NCBI GenBank assembly: GCA_963839365.1
Contig: CAWIUT010000005.1
Span: 207,261-271,260 of the forward strand
Direction: 5' to 3'
DNA length: 64,000 nt
Origin: DASSKA01 sp963839365
GTDB lineage: Bacteria > Actinomycetota > Actinomycetes > Propionibacteriales > Nocardioidaceae
Part shown: in pieces, positions 43,267 to 52,544 of the stretch
Layout of the letters: each line of letters opens with the position of its first letter
How positions within the stretch are numbered: position 1 is the first letter of the stretch
Notes under the pieces: generated by a model
Told to the model about the DNA's origin: nothing
Database searches by the model: none
Seen by the model: only the letters and a program-made list of their open reading frames with translations
Position numbers and translations under genes: made by a program

Positions 43267-44616
43267 ATGCCTGACGACACCGCACTCCACGCCGAGGTGA
43301 CCAGCCTCACCCAGGAGCTGATCCGACTCGACACGACCAACGCACCGGGCAACGAGACCCGGGCCGCCGAGCTGCTGCACGGCTACCTCACCGACGCCGG
43401 TGTGGAGTGCGAGCTGGTGGCGCGTGAAGCGTCACGGGCGAACCTGGTGGCCCGCATCCCCGGCACGTCGGACGCGCCGTCGCTGGCCTTCGTCGGCCAC
43501 ACCGACGTGGTGCCGGTCGACCCCCGTGACTGGACACACCCTCCGTTCGACGCAGTCATCGACGACGACGGCTACCTCTACGGCCGCGGTGCCATCGACA
43601 TGAAGGACGAGGTGGCGGCCCGCGCCGTCGCCATGGCGCACCTGGCTCGTGAAGGTTTCCGGCCCGCCGGGGACCTCTGGCTGCTGGCGGTCGCCGACGA
43701 GGAGGACGGCACTGCCGACGTCGGCATGCGCTGGCTCCTGGAGTCGCGGCCTGACATCCGCCCGGCCTTCGCGGTCAACGAGGGCGGCGGTGACCGGTTG
43801 GAGCTGGCCGACGGCCGCACCGCCGTCACCGTCGGCGTGGGTGAGAAGGGCACCTACCCGGTCCGGGTGACGGCGGTGGGCGAGGCGGGGCACGCCTCCA
43901 CCCCGAGCGTGGGCCGCAACGCGGTGCCGCTGCTCGGCGAGCTCCTCCGTCGGGTGGGTGCCGGCATGCCGATGGTGCGGCGGCATCCGCTCGTGGACGC
44001 CATGCTGGAGGTGCTGCTGGACGACCCGGGCGACGACCTCGAGAAGGCGCTGACCCGGGCCGGCTCCTTGCACCCCACCCTCGTGGACACGCTGCCCGCC
44101 CTGGCCGGCACCACGATGGCGCCGACCGTCCTCGACGCCTCCAACAAGCGCAACGTGATGCCGTCGCGCGCATCGATGGAGCTGGACTGCCGGCTCCTGC
44201 CGGGCACCACGGCGGCCGAGGTGGAGCGGGAGGTGCGGGACCTGCTCGGCGACGACATCGACTACGAGCTCTCCTGGCCCGAGCTGCTCATCGAGGGCAG
44301 CAGCTCGCCCGCGGAGGGACCGGTCCTGGATGCCTGCCGCGCCTTCCTCGCCGGCGAGGGGGACGACGTGGTGCTGCTGCCGGTGCTCGGCACCGGCTTC
44401 ACCGACTCGGTCTACCTGCGGGCCGGTGCGGGCACCACGGCGTACGGGTTCAGCCCGTTCCGGCGCACGCCGTCCAAAGTGCTGGAGGCCGGCTTCCACA
44501 ACGCGGACGAGCGGGTGCACGTCGACGACCTGCTGCTGTCCACGCGGTTCCACATCGACCTGGCCCGGCGGATGCTGGCCCCCCAGCGGCCGGGAGGCAC
44601 CGTTGCGGCTTCGTGA
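43267..44616 (+). CDS. M20 family metallopeptidase
   Basis: A 449-residue di-zinc exopeptidase of the ArgE/DapE/CPG2 group. Metal ligands are H78 and D80 (VGHTDVVPVD), D111 (YGRGAIDMKDEV), E145-E146 (VADEEDG) and a late His (EAGFHNADERVHVDD). GKGHAS-type EAGHASTPSVGRNAVPLL marks the dimerisation domain. It hydrolyses peptides or acyl amino acids; the exact substrate is open. The next gene starts inside its last codons, so both peptidases are co-translated. Confidence 0.9.
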   Translation: MPDDTALHAEVTSLTQELIRLDTTNAPGNETRAAELLHGYLTDAGVECELVAREASRANLVARIPGTSDAPSLAFVGHTDVVPVDPRDWTHPPFDAVIDDDGYLYGRGAIDMKDEVAARAVAMAHLAREGFRPAGDLWLLAVADEEDGTADVGMRWLLESRPDIRPAFAVNEGGGDRLELADGRTAVTVGVGEKGTYPVRVTAVGEAGHASTPSVGRNAVPLLGELLRRVGAGMPMVRRHPLVDAMLEVLLDDPGDDLEKALTRAGSLHPTLVDTLPALAGTTMAPTVLDASNKRNVMPSRASMELDCRLLPGTTAAEVEREVRDLLGDDIDYELSWPELLIEGSSSPAEGPVLDACRAFLAGEGDDVVLLPVLGTGFTDSVYLRAGAGTTAYGFSPFRRTPSKVLEAGFHNADERVHVDDLLLSTRFHIDLARRMLAPQRPGGTVAAS

Positions 44617-45712
44617 GCTCGGGTTCGGCATCGGCACCCTGCCGACCGGCCCGCTCAACGCGATCACCGACGTGGCCGGCGTCCGGGTCGGGCACACCAC
44701 CTTGGTGGCAGGCGAGGGCGCGCGGCGCCGCGGGGACGGGCCGGTGCGCACCGGGGTCACCATGGTGCTGCCGCACGACGGCAACGTGTGGACCGAGCCG
44801 GTGTACGCCGGCTTCCACCGGCTCAACGGCAACGGCGAGATGACCGGGCTGCACTGGGTAGCCGAGGCCGGGATGCTGCTCTCCCCCGTCGGGCTGACCA
44901 ACACCCACAGCGTCGGGGTGGTGCACGACGCGCTGGTCGCACTCGAGGTGGAGGAGCTGCCTGCGGGCACCGAGGCCTGGGCGCTCCCCGTGGTCGGGGA
45001 GACCTGGGACGGGGTGCTCAACGACATCGACGGGTTCCACGTCCGCACCGAGCACGCCCAAGCGGCGTACCGCTCCGCCGCCGCCGGCGCGGTCGCCGAG
45101 GGGGGTGTGGGCGGCGGCACAGGGATGATCTGCCATGGCTTCAAGGGCGGCGTCGGGACGTCCTCCCGCACCGTCGCCGACGTGTCGGGTGGTTTCACCG
45201 TCGGCGTGCTGGTGCAGGCCAACCACGGTCGGCGCGAGCGGTTCAGCGTGGACGGGGTCCCTGTCGGCCGGGAGATCACCGCCGCCGTGGTGCCCACCCC
45301 GGACACACCGGTGCCGCCCGGCGCCGGCTCGATCATCGGCATCGTCGCCACCGACGCCCCGCTGCTGCCGATCCAGCTGCGCCGGCTCGCGCAGCGGGCC
45401 GCCCTGGGCGTCGCCCGCACCGGCGGCGTGGGCGAGAACGACAGCGGGGACCTGTTCCTCGCCTTCTCCACCGGCAACCGTGGGATGCCCGCCGACCATC
45501 ATCTGGACCGGCCGCCGCTCACCAGCAACGTGCGCATGCTGTCCAACAGCTACATCGACCCGTTGTTCATCGCCGCTGTGGAGGCGACCGAGGAGGCCAT
45601 CGTGAACGCGGTGGTCGCCGCTGAGACGATGACCGGGGCCGACGGCGTGGTCGCCCACGGGCTCGAGGGCCCGATGCTCGCCGAGGTGGTCGCGCGCTAC
45701 CGGCCGCGCTGA
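44603..45712 (+). CDS. P1 family (DmpA-type) aminopeptidase/D-amidase
   Basis: A 369-residue self-processing N-terminal nucleophile hydrolase. GTLPTGPLNAITDVAGVRVGHTTL, TGVTMVLPH and the processing region GGVGGGTGMICHGFKGGVGTSSR (in outline, Ser of GTSS as likely nucleophile) are family hallmarks, and NDSGDLFLAFSTGN is conserved near the end. DmpA releases N-terminal L-residues and also acts on D-Ala esters and amides. The start is TTG 44603, decided by GGGAGG five bases upstream; it overlaps the M20 gene by 14 bases. Nearby peptide import genes suggest use of unusual or D-containing peptides. Confidence 0.85.
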   Translation: MRLRELGFGIGTLPTGPLNAITDVAGVRVGHTTLVAGEGARRRGDGPVRTGVTMVLPHDGNVWTEPVYAGFHRLNGNGEMTGLHWVAEAGMLLSPVGLTNTHSVGVVHDALVALEVEELPAGTEAWALPVVGETWDGVLNDIDGFHVRTEHAQAAYRSAAAGAVAEGGVGGGTGMICHGFKGGVGTSSRTVADVSGGFTVGVLVQANHGRRERFSVDGVPVGREITAAVVPTPDTPVPPGAGSIIGIVATDAPLLPIQLRRLAQRAALGVARTGGVGENDSGDLFLAFSTGNRGMPADHHLDRPPLTSNVRMLSNSYIDPLFIAAVEATEEAIVNAVVAAETMTGADGVVAHGLEGPMLAEVVARYRPR

Positions 45713-45716
45713 GCGC

Positions 45717-46625
45717 TCACTCCCCGGTGAGCGCGCGGCGCGGGTTGTCCACCAGCAGCATCTGCACGTCGGAGTCGGCGAAGCCGGCGTCGCGGAGCCG
45801 GTCGGCGAACGTGGTCGGCACGTAGGTGTACCCGCAACCGCCCTGGGCGCTCAGGTTCCACCGCAGGCAGACGTCATGGCTGAGCAGGAGCCGGTCGAGG
45901 AAGCCCGCGTCGGCCAGGTTGCGGATCCAGGCCAGCCGTCGGCCGGTGTCGTACTCGGTCATCCCCTGCACGGTGTCGAACTCCACGAACGCGCCCCGGC
46001 GCGCCACCTCGAGGTGGTACGCCGGGTCCGGCACCATGTCGCAGTGCCCGACGATCACCCGGCCCGGGTCGACCCGCTCCTCGGCGAGCAGCTCCAGCTG
46101 CGGCAGGCCCACGGGCCAGCGGGCCGCGTGGGTGGTGATGGTGAGTCCTGTCCTGCGGTGCGCGCGGGCCGCGGCCCGGAACGACCGTTCCTCGAGCGCG
46201 GACAGCTGCAGCCGGTCCGCGCCGATCTCGCCGATCACACCGGCCCGGACCCCGGTGCCGTCGGCTCCCTCCTCGATGTCGCGGACGATGATGTCGGCCA
46301 CCTCGTCGACCGACATCCGGTCCAGCTCCGGCGGCAGGTAGGGGTCGCGGTAGTAGCCGCAGCCCATCACGATGTTCAGACCGGTCTCCCTGGCCACGTC
46401 TGCCAGGGCGAGCGGGTCACGGGACAGGCCGATGCTGGTGCAGTCCACCAGCGTCCGCCCGCCGACCTCGACGTAGGCACGCAGCTCCTGCACGGCCAGG
46501 GCGCGGTCGTTGAGCAGACCGTCACCCCGGTACTCCCGAACGAGGTCGATGAAGACGTGTTCGTGCGGCAGCGTGGTGCCCAGCTCAGCCGGGTCGATCG
46601 GTCCCAGCACGGTCATCACGGTCAC
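45717..46625 (-). CDS. Phosphotriesterase-family (PTE/PLL-like) hydrolase
   Basis: A 302-residue amidohydrolase-fold protein. Metal ligands are seen as H21-E-H23 (LPHEHVF), a Glu or Lys bridging position in GVIGEIGADR, then ITTHAARW, IVGHCDMVPDP and LLLSHDVCLRW with the terminal Asp. A Glu in the bridge position instead of carboxylated Lys is typical of one branch of PTE-like lactonases. The natural substrate is unknown. GGGAG six bases before GTG 46625 supports this start over the ATG at 46616. It faces the P1 peptidase gene (four bases between stops) and diverges from the peptide transporter. Confidence 0.85.
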   Translation of the reverse strand: MTVMTVLGPIDPAELGTTLPHEHVFIDLVREYRGDGLLNDRALAVQELRAYVEVGGRTLVDCTSIGLSRDPLALADVARETGLNIVMGCGYYRDPYLPPELDRMSVDEVADIIVRDIEEGADGTGVRAGVIGEIGADRLQLSALEERSFRAAARAHRRTGLTITTHAARWPVGLPQLELLAEERVDPGRVIVGHCDMVPDPAYHLEVARRGAFVEFDTVQGMTEYDTGRRLAWIRNLADAGFLDRLLLSHDVCLRWNLSAQGGCGYTYVPTTFADRLRDAGFADSDVQMLLVDNPRRALTGE

Positions 46626-46671
46626 AAGGCGCTCCCAGTTCTAAGAAATCGGTTGTCCAGTCCGCCCCGAA

Positions 46672-46684
46672 CGAGAAATTCTCG
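46672..46684. promoter_or_regulatory. 13-bp palindrome upstream of the peptide transporter
   Basis: CGAGAA-A-TTCTCG is a perfect dyad in an AT-richer stretch of the 234-bp divergent region between the PTE-like gene (start 46625) and the binding-protein gene (start 46860). It lies 47 bases from the PTE start. An operator for a local regulator is possible; no regulator gene is adjacent. Confidence 0.45.
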
Positions 46685-46859
46685 ATGATTTTTGCGGTTC
46701 AGGTTCGGAAACTATTGCAGACGAGGCGGTTCACTGAGAAGGTCTTCTTCACATCGACCGCAGCACCACAGCGTGAGCATCGGTGGGTCGCCCCTTCCTG
46801 TGGCTAGGGTCGACACCGGGGGCCCGGGCTCTGTTCTTGAAAGAGGAAGGCAGACACTC

Positions 46860-48554
46860 ATGAATCCCCGCAAGATGCCCAAGACCGCGCTGGGCGTCGC
46901 GGCCGTGGCCGCGCTGGCGCTGACCGCAGGCTGTTCCGGTACCACCCACTCCCCGTCCGGCGGCAGCAGCGACAACGGCTCTTCCGCGGTCCAGGGCGGG
47001 ACGCTGCGGATCGGGTCCTCCTCGAGCATCGACTCGCTCAACCCGTTCGTGGCGATCAACCAGGATGCCTACTCGACGTTCGAGTACATCTACCCCGAGC
47101 TGGTGCAGTACAACGCGAAGATGCAGTTCGCCCCGGACTTCGCGACCTCCTGGAAGAAGTCCGCGGACGGCAAGGTCTGGACCTTCAAGACCCAGCCGAA
47201 CGCCAAGTGGTCGGACGGCAAGCCGCTGACCGCCAAGGACGCCGCCTGGACGTTCAGCACGATCCTGAAGTTCGCCAAGACCACTGCCGGGAACCAGGCC
47301 GCCACCCTGGCGAACCTCAAGAGCGCGGTCGCACCCAACGACAACACGCTGGTGCTCACCTACTCGGTGCCGGTGGCCAACGTCTTGTCCAACCTGGAGC
47401 AGCTGGAGATCCTGCCCGAGCACGTGTGGAGCAAGTACGCCACCGGCAAGGGGCTGGCCCTCAAGAGGTACAGCAACGCTCCGACCGACGGCCACCCCGT
47501 CGTCTCCGGCGGTCCCTTCCAGCTGGTCAAGTTCCAGAAGGACCAGATCGCCCTCTTCCAGCGGAACCCGAACTGGTACGGCCCCAAGCCCCACATCGAC
47601 GGCTACGGCATCCAGTTCTACGCCAACGACGACGCCATGGTGACCGCTCTCAAGAGCGGCGAGATCGACGCCGTCGAGGCGCTGCCGGCGACGTCGATGA
47701 AGAGCGTCAAGCAGGCCGGTGGCTTCACCGTTGCCCAGAACCCCGGTGAGGAGTTCCACGACTTCATCTTCAACTCCAACCCGAAGAAGCCGAAGAACCG
47801 CGAGCTGCTGAACCCGAAGGTGCGCACCGCCTTCGAGTACGCCATCAACCGCCAGCAGATCGTCAAGACCGCCTGGCTGGGCACCGCCCAGCCCGACTGG
47901 AGCGTCGTCCCGCCGGCCAGCGGCGGCGGCTGGCACGACCAGAGCGTGACCCCGCTGTCGTACGACCCGTCCAAGGCGAACGCGATCCTCGACCAGCTCG
48001 GGTACAAGAAGGACAGCAACGGGATCCGGGTCGCGAACGGCCACGAGATGTCCTACCAGGTGATCTTCCCCAGCTCGGGCGCCGACGAGCGGGCCTTCGA
48101 GATCATCCAGCACGATCTGTCGTCGGTTGGCATCAAGCTCACCCTGAAGCACATGGACAGCTCCGCGGCGTGGAACGCGATCATCGCCCCGAACGGGAAG
48201 TACCTCAACTTCGACCTGGCGATGTGGGACTGGGTGCCCGAGATCGACCCGGACTTCATCCTTTCCGCGATGACCTGCGGCTCGTACAACGACTGGAACG
48301 ACTCCGGCTACTGCAACCCTGCCTACGACAAGCTCTACAAGGAGCAGGCGCGCGCGACCGACCCCGCCAAGCGGCACCAGATCGTCGACAAGATGCAGCA
48401 GATCCTGTACCGCGACAAGCCGTACATCGTCCTCGAGTACGAAAACATCATCGACGCCTGGAGCAACCACTGGACCGGGTTCGTCGAGTCCCCGCAGGGC
48501 CTCTACAACTCACTGTCCAAGGCAGACCTCCTCTCGGTCCACCAGACCTCCTGA
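46860..48554 (+). CDS. Peptide ABC transporter substrate-binding lipoprotein
   Basis: A 564-residue family 5 extracellular solute-binding protein (DppA/OppA type). The signal peptide ends in the lipobox LTAGC with lipid-carrying C25, then a Ser/Gly linker. GGTLRIGSSSSIDSLNPF starts the fold, and FAPDFATSWKKSADGKVWTFK in outline is the SBP-5 signature; VVSGGPFQLVKFQKDQ and NPKVRTAFEYAINRQQIV are also typical. AGAGGAAGG lies about 10 bases before the ATG. It captures peptides for the permease encoded next. Confidence 0.93.
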   Translation: MNPRKMPKTALGVAAVAALALTAGCSGTTHSPSGGSSDNGSSAVQGGTLRIGSSSSIDSLNPFVAINQDAYSTFEYIYPELVQYNAKMQFAPDFATSWKKSADGKVWTFKTQPNAKWSDGKPLTAKDAAWTFSTILKFAKTTAGNQAATLANLKSAVAPNDNTLVLTYSVPVANVLSNLEQLEILPEHVWSKYATGKGLALKRYSNAPTDGHPVVSGGPFQLVKFQKDQIALFQRNPNWYGPKPHIDGYGIQFYANDDAMVTALKSGEIDAVEALPATSMKSVKQAGGFTVAQNPGEEFHDFIFNSNPKKPKNRELLNPKVRTAFEYAINRQQIVKTAWLGTAQPDWSVVPPASGGGWHDQSVTPLSYDPSKANAILDQLGYKKDSNGIRVANGHEMSYQVIFPSSGADERAFEIIQHDLSSVGIKLTLKHMDSSAAWNAIIAPNGKYLNFDLAMWDWVPEIDPDFILSAMTCGSYNDWNDSGYCNPAYDKLYKEQARATDPAKRHQIVDKMQQILYRDKPYIVLEYENIIDAWSNHWTGFVESPQGLYNSLSKADLLSVHQTS

Positions 48555-48563
48555 GGTCGACCA

Positions 48564-49526
48564 GTGCGCGGTTCTGTCTACATCGCCAAACGGGTGGCGA
48601 TGGCGGTGGGCACGGTTTTCGTCGCCATCACGCTGAACTTCATCCTGTTCCGCGCTGCCCCCGGCAACGCGATCAGCAACCTCTCCCGGGTCCCGCACGC
48701 CAGCCCTGCTCTACGGCACGCGCTGGAGCACGAGTTCGGCCTGGACAAGTCCAAGTGGCAGCAGTACTGGCTCTACCTCGACCAGCTGGTGCACGGCAAC
48801 ATGGGCATCTCGTTCGCCGACCAGCAGCCGGTCAGCCATGACCTCGCGGTGGCGCTGGGCAACACCGTCCCGATGGTGCTGCTCGGCACCGCCATCGCGG
48901 TCCTGCTGGGAGTGGTCACCGGCACCCTGGCGGCCTGGCGTCGCGGCGGAGCCACCGACCACGTGAACACCAACCTCGCCATCGCGTTCTACTCCTTCCC
49001 GACCCAGTGGCTCGGGCTGATGCTCCTGATCCTCTTCGCGGGCGTGCTGCCCACCAGCGGGATGACCGATGAGTTCCTGATCAACCCCTCCTGGTGGGCG
49101 CACACCGAGGACGTGCTCAAGCACATGATCCTGCCGGCGACCACGCTCGCTCTGACGCTCTACGGCCAGTACACGCTGGTCGCACGGTCCTCAATGCTCG
49201 AGACCCTGTCGGAGGACTACGTGCTCACGGCACGCGCCAAGGGTCTCCCCAACAGAACGGTGGTGCGCCGGCATGCGTTTCGTAACGCTCTGCTGCCGAC
49301 GACCACGATGGTGGCGCTGAGTCTGGGCTTCGTGGTCGGCGGTGCGATCCTGATCGAAACCGTCTTCTCCTGGCCAGGCATCGGCCGGGCGGTGTACCAG
49401 GCGGTGATCCAGCGCGACTACCCGATGCTCCAGGGTGCCTTCCTGGTGCTGACCGTGTCCGTGGTGTTCTTCAACCTGGTCGCCGACCTGCTCTACTTCC
49501 GACTCGACCCGAGGGTGACCGAATGA
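48564..49526 (+). CDS. Peptide ABC transporter permease (DppB-like)
   Basis: A 320-residue inner-membrane permease with six helices. ITLNFILFRAAPGNAI near the start and the EAA loop (YVLTARAKGLPNRTVVRRHAFRNALLP, in outline) are diagnostic of the DppB/OppB family. GAGG overlapping the previous stop probably serves as its ribosome binding site for GTG 48564. The stop overlaps the start of the next permease gene (ATGA). Confidence 0.93.
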   Translation: MRGSVYIAKRVAMAVGTVFVAITLNFILFRAAPGNAISNLSRVPHASPALRHALEHEFGLDKSKWQQYWLYLDQLVHGNMGISFADQQPVSHDLAVALGNTVPMVLLGTAIAVLLGVVTGTLAAWRRGGATDHVNTNLAIAFYSFPTQWLGLMLLILFAGVLPTSGMTDEFLINPSWWAHTEDVLKHMILPATTLALTLYGQYTLVARSSMLETLSEDYVLTARAKGLPNRTVVRRHAFRNALLPTTTMVALSLGFVVGGAILIETVFSWPGIGRAVYQAVIQRDYPMLQGAFLVLTVSVVFFNLVADLLYFRLDPRVTE

Positions 49527-50467
49527 GCATGCTCGAGATGGAGGTCGACGAGGCCCCCGCACCCCGGGGACGCACGCGTCTGGGGAAGCTCCTCAAGGGC
49601 CGCCCGTCTGCGACCGTCGGTGCCGTGCTGCTGGTCCTGTTCATCCTGATGGCGGTCTTCGCCCAGTGGCTGATGCCCTACAACCCCTACCAACAGGTGG
49701 GCCCGGTCTTCGGGACACCGTCGCCGGCCCACCCGCTCGGGCTCGATGACGGCGGCTATGACGTGGTCAGCCTGCTCATCCAGGGCGGTCGGATCTCCAT
49801 GATCGTCGGCTTCGCAGCCACGCTGGTCGCCACCATCATGGGCGGTGGGGTAGGCATCGTGTCCGGCTACTTCGGCGGAGCCACCGACACCGTGCTGATG
49901 CGGTTCACCGACTACTTCCTGGTGATCCCCGACATCCCCCTGATGATCATCATCGCCGCGGTGTGGGGCCCGAGCCTGTGGCACATCATCTTCGTGATCG
50001 GGCTGCTGCTGTGGACCGGGACCGCCCGGATCATCCGGTCCCAGGTCAAGAGCGTCAAGGAACGCGTGTACGTGCGCCGGGCCAGGTCGGTGGGCGCCTC
50101 GCACACCCGGATCATCTTCCGGCACGTGCTGCCCCAGGTGGCTCCCCTGCTGGTCGCCAACACCGTGCTCACGATCGCGGTGGCGATCTTCGACGAGACC
50201 GCGCTGGCCTTCCTCGGCCTGTCGGACCCGACCGCCATCACCTGGGGGACCATGATCGAGCACGCCTTCGACCGCACCGCGATCAGCGCGGGCGCCTGGT
50301 GGGCCATCGTGCCACCGGGGATCGCCGTCTCGCTGGTCATCATGGCCTGCTCACTGCTGGGTCAGGCGATCGAGGACGCCACCAACCCACGACTGCGGGT
50401 CGCTCACCTGTCGATCCGCGGCTTCCGGATCCTGCCGCGCCGACCCGCCAAGGTGGATGCCTCATGA
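49523..50467 (+). CDS. Peptide ABC transporter permease (DppC-like)
   Basis: A 314-residue partner permease. One helix (VGAVLLVLFILMAVFAQWLM) is followed by the periplasmic loop FGTPSPAHPLGLDDGGYDVVS, typical of OppC/DppC, and five more helices with the EAA loop VYVRRARSVGASHTRIIFRHVLPQ in outline. The first 15 bases are identical to those of the next gene (MSMLE). Coupled by ATGA to both neighbours. Confidence 0.93.
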   Translation: MSMLEMEVDEAPAPRGRTRLGKLLKGRPSATVGAVLLVLFILMAVFAQWLMPYNPYQQVGPVFGTPSPAHPLGLDDGGYDVVSLLIQGGRISMIVGFAATLVATIMGGGVGIVSGYFGGATDTVLMRFTDYFLVIPDIPLMIIIAAVWGPSLWHIIFVIGLLLWTGTARIIRSQVKSVKERVYVRRARSVGASHTRIIFRHVLPQVAPLLVANTVLTIAVAIFDETALAFLGLSDPTAITWGTMIEHAFDRTAISAGAWWAIVPPGIAVSLVIMACSLLGQAIEDATNPRLRVAHLSIRGFRILPRRPAKVDAS

Positions 50468-51435
50468 GCATGCTCGAGGTCGAGGACCTCAACGTCTGGT
50501 TCGACCTGCCCGACGGCGGACGACTGCACGCCGTGCAGGGCGTGGACCTCGCCGTGGAGCGGGGTGAACGCGTGGGTCTGGTCGGCGAGTCCGGCTGCGG
50601 AAAGACCACGGTGATGATGGCCGTGATGGGTCTGCTGCCCTCCAACGCCACCGTCTCCGGGGAGATCCGGCTGGCCGGGGAGAACATTCTCGCGGAGGGC
50701 GAGCACAGCATCCGGCCGCACCGATGGGTCGACATGGCCATGGTGTTCCAGGGCGCGATGAACGCCTTCAACCCGGTGCAGACGGTCGGTCGGCAGATCC
50801 GCGAGCCGATGGAGCTGCACGGCGTCGCCAGCGGTGCGGCCGCACGGCGTCGTACCACCGAGCTGCTGGAGATGGTCGGCATCCCCGCCTCGGCAGCGAA
50901 CCGCTACCCGCACGAGTTCTCCGGCGGGATGCGGCAGCGCGCTGCGCTCGCGATGGCGCTGGCCTGCGATCCCAAGGTGCTGTTCGCCGACGAGCCGACG
51001 ACCGCCCTCGACGTGATGGTGCAGGCGCAGATCCTGCAACGCCTGGTCGAGCTCGCCGACGACCTCGGCCTGGCCCTGGTCCTGGTCACCCACGACCTCC
51101 CGGTCGTGGCCCAGGCCTGCGACCGGGCCACCGTGATGTACGCGGGGCGGGTCGCCGAGCAGGCGGACATGGACGTGCTGTTCCACAACCCGCGGCACCC
51201 CTACACCGAGCTGCTGTTCGCAGCCACCCCGGACCTGTACGGCGACGAGGACGTGGTGTCGATTCCCGGCCACCCGCCGAGGCTGGACCGGCCACTGGTG
51301 GGCTGCCCGTTCGCGCCGCGCTGCCCCAAGGCCCTCGACCTCTGCCGGGAGCAGCAACCGAGGACGCTCACCCTGGAGGCCGGGCACGTGGCCGCCTGCC
51401 ACCTCAACGACCGCGCCCGGGAGGTGACCGCGTGA
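50464..51435 (+). CDS. Peptide ABC transporter ATPase (DppD-like)
   Basis: A 323-residue ATP-binding subunit. Walker A GESGCGKTT, signature FSGGMRQR, Walker B LFADEPT, switch His in VTHDLPVVAQACD, and the C-terminal oligopeptide transporter domain with the CPFAPRCPKALDLC cysteine pattern that some members use for an iron-sulfur cluster. It powers uptake with DppF. Overlaps both neighbours by four bases. Confidence 0.94.
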   Translation: MSMLEVEDLNVWFDLPDGGRLHAVQGVDLAVERGERVGLVGESGCGKTTVMMAVMGLLPSNATVSGEIRLAGENILAEGEHSIRPHRWVDMAMVFQGAMNAFNPVQTVGRQIREPMELHGVASGAAARRRTTELLEMVGIPASAANRYPHEFSGGMRQRAALAMALACDPKVLFADEPTTALDVMVQAQILQRLVELADDLGLALVLVTHDLPVVAQACDRATVMYAGRVAEQADMDVLFHNPRHPYTELLFAATPDLYGDEDVVSIPGHPPRLDRPLVGCPFAPRCPKALDLCREQQPRTLTLEAGHVAACHLNDRAREVTA

Positions 51436-52544
51436 CCACGACCGACACAGCCACCGGCACGACCACCGACGCCCCGGCCGGCACGACCGTCGACCCGACC
51501 GCCGACGGGAAGCGGAGTGCGCCGCTGCTGGAAGTGCGCGACCTCGTCACGCACTACCCGCTGCGTCGCTCGCTCAAAGACGCGCTGCAGCATCGGCCAC
51601 GACGCTGGGCGCACGCGGTGGACGGGATCTCCTTCGACCTCGACGCCGGGCAGATGCTCGCCCTGGTCGGTGAGTCCGGCTGCGGCAAGACCACCACCGC
51701 CCAGTCCCTGCTGCGAATGGTGGAGCCGACGTCCGGCTCGATCCGGCTCGACGGCCGGGACATCACCCATCTCGGCCAACGTCAGCTCCTGCCGCTGCGC
51801 CGGACCATGCAGATGGTCTACCAGGACCCCTACGAGTCGCTCGATCCGCGGTTCCGAGCGCGGCAGACGGTCGAGGAGCCGATGCTGGTGCACGGGATCG
51901 GATCGGGCCGCGCCGACCGCCGGCAGCGCGTGAACGAGCTGCTGGAGCGGGTCGGCCTCAGCCCCGCCGACCTGTACGCCGAGCGCTACCCGCACGAGAT
52001 GTCCGGCGGTCAGCGCCAGCGGCTCGCGATCGCGGCCAGCCTGGTGCTGAACCCTCGTCTGCTGCTCACCGACGAGCCGGTGTCGATGCTCGACGTGTCG
52101 GTGCGGGCCGGAGTGCTCGAGCTGCTCGACGGGCTGCGTCGCGACGCCACGATGGCGGTGCTGATGATCACCCACGACCTGTCCACGGCGGCGCACTTCG
52201 CCGACGAGATCGCGGTGATGTACTTCGGCCGGATCGTCGAGCGCGGCCCGGCGCGGGAGGTGGTGCGCAACCCGCAGCACCCCTACACCAAGGCGCTGCT
52301 GTCGGTGGTGCCACCGCGCGACCCGCGCCGGCGCAGCAAGCCACAGATCCTGGAGGGCGAGGCGCCGGACCCGGCCTCGGTGCCCACCGGATGCCGGTTC
52401 GCGAGCCGCTGCCCATGGGTGGCCGATGCGTGCCGGCAGCAGGACCCGGCCCTGGACCCGGTTGTCGGCCGGTCCGGTCATGAAGTGGCGTGCATCCGCG
52501 CCGAAGAACTGTCGTCGCACTCCCCCGAGGTGGTCAGCAAGTGA
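51432..52544 (+). CDS. Peptide ABC transporter ATPase (DppF-like)
   Basis: A 370-residue ATP-binding subunit with a Thr/Ala-rich N-terminal extension of about 30 residues (TTTDTATGTTTDAPAGTT). Walker A GESGCGKTT, signature MSGGQRQR, Walker B LLTDEPVSMLD, and the C-terminal CRFASRCPWVADAC segment. The motif VTHYPLRRSLKDAL near the start is typical of the F subunit. GTG 51432 and the next GTG both overlap preceding stops, keeping the six-gene operon coupled. Confidence 0.93.
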   Translation: MTTTDTATGTTTDAPAGTTVDPTADGKRSAPLLEVRDLVTHYPLRRSLKDALQHRPRRWAHAVDGISFDLDAGQMLALVGESGCGKTTTAQSLLRMVEPTSGSIRLDGRDITHLGQRQLLPLRRTMQMVYQDPYESLDPRFRARQTVEEPMLVHGIGSGRADRRQRVNELLERVGLSPADLYAERYPHEMSGGQRQRLAIAASLVLNPRLLLTDEPVSMLDVSVRAGVLELLDGLRRDATMAVLMITHDLSTAAHFADEIAVMYFGRIVERGPAREVVRNPQHPYTKALLSVVPPRDPRRRSKPQILEGEAPDPASVPTGCRFASRCPWVADACRQQDPALDPVVGRSGHEVACIRAEELSSHSPEVVSK

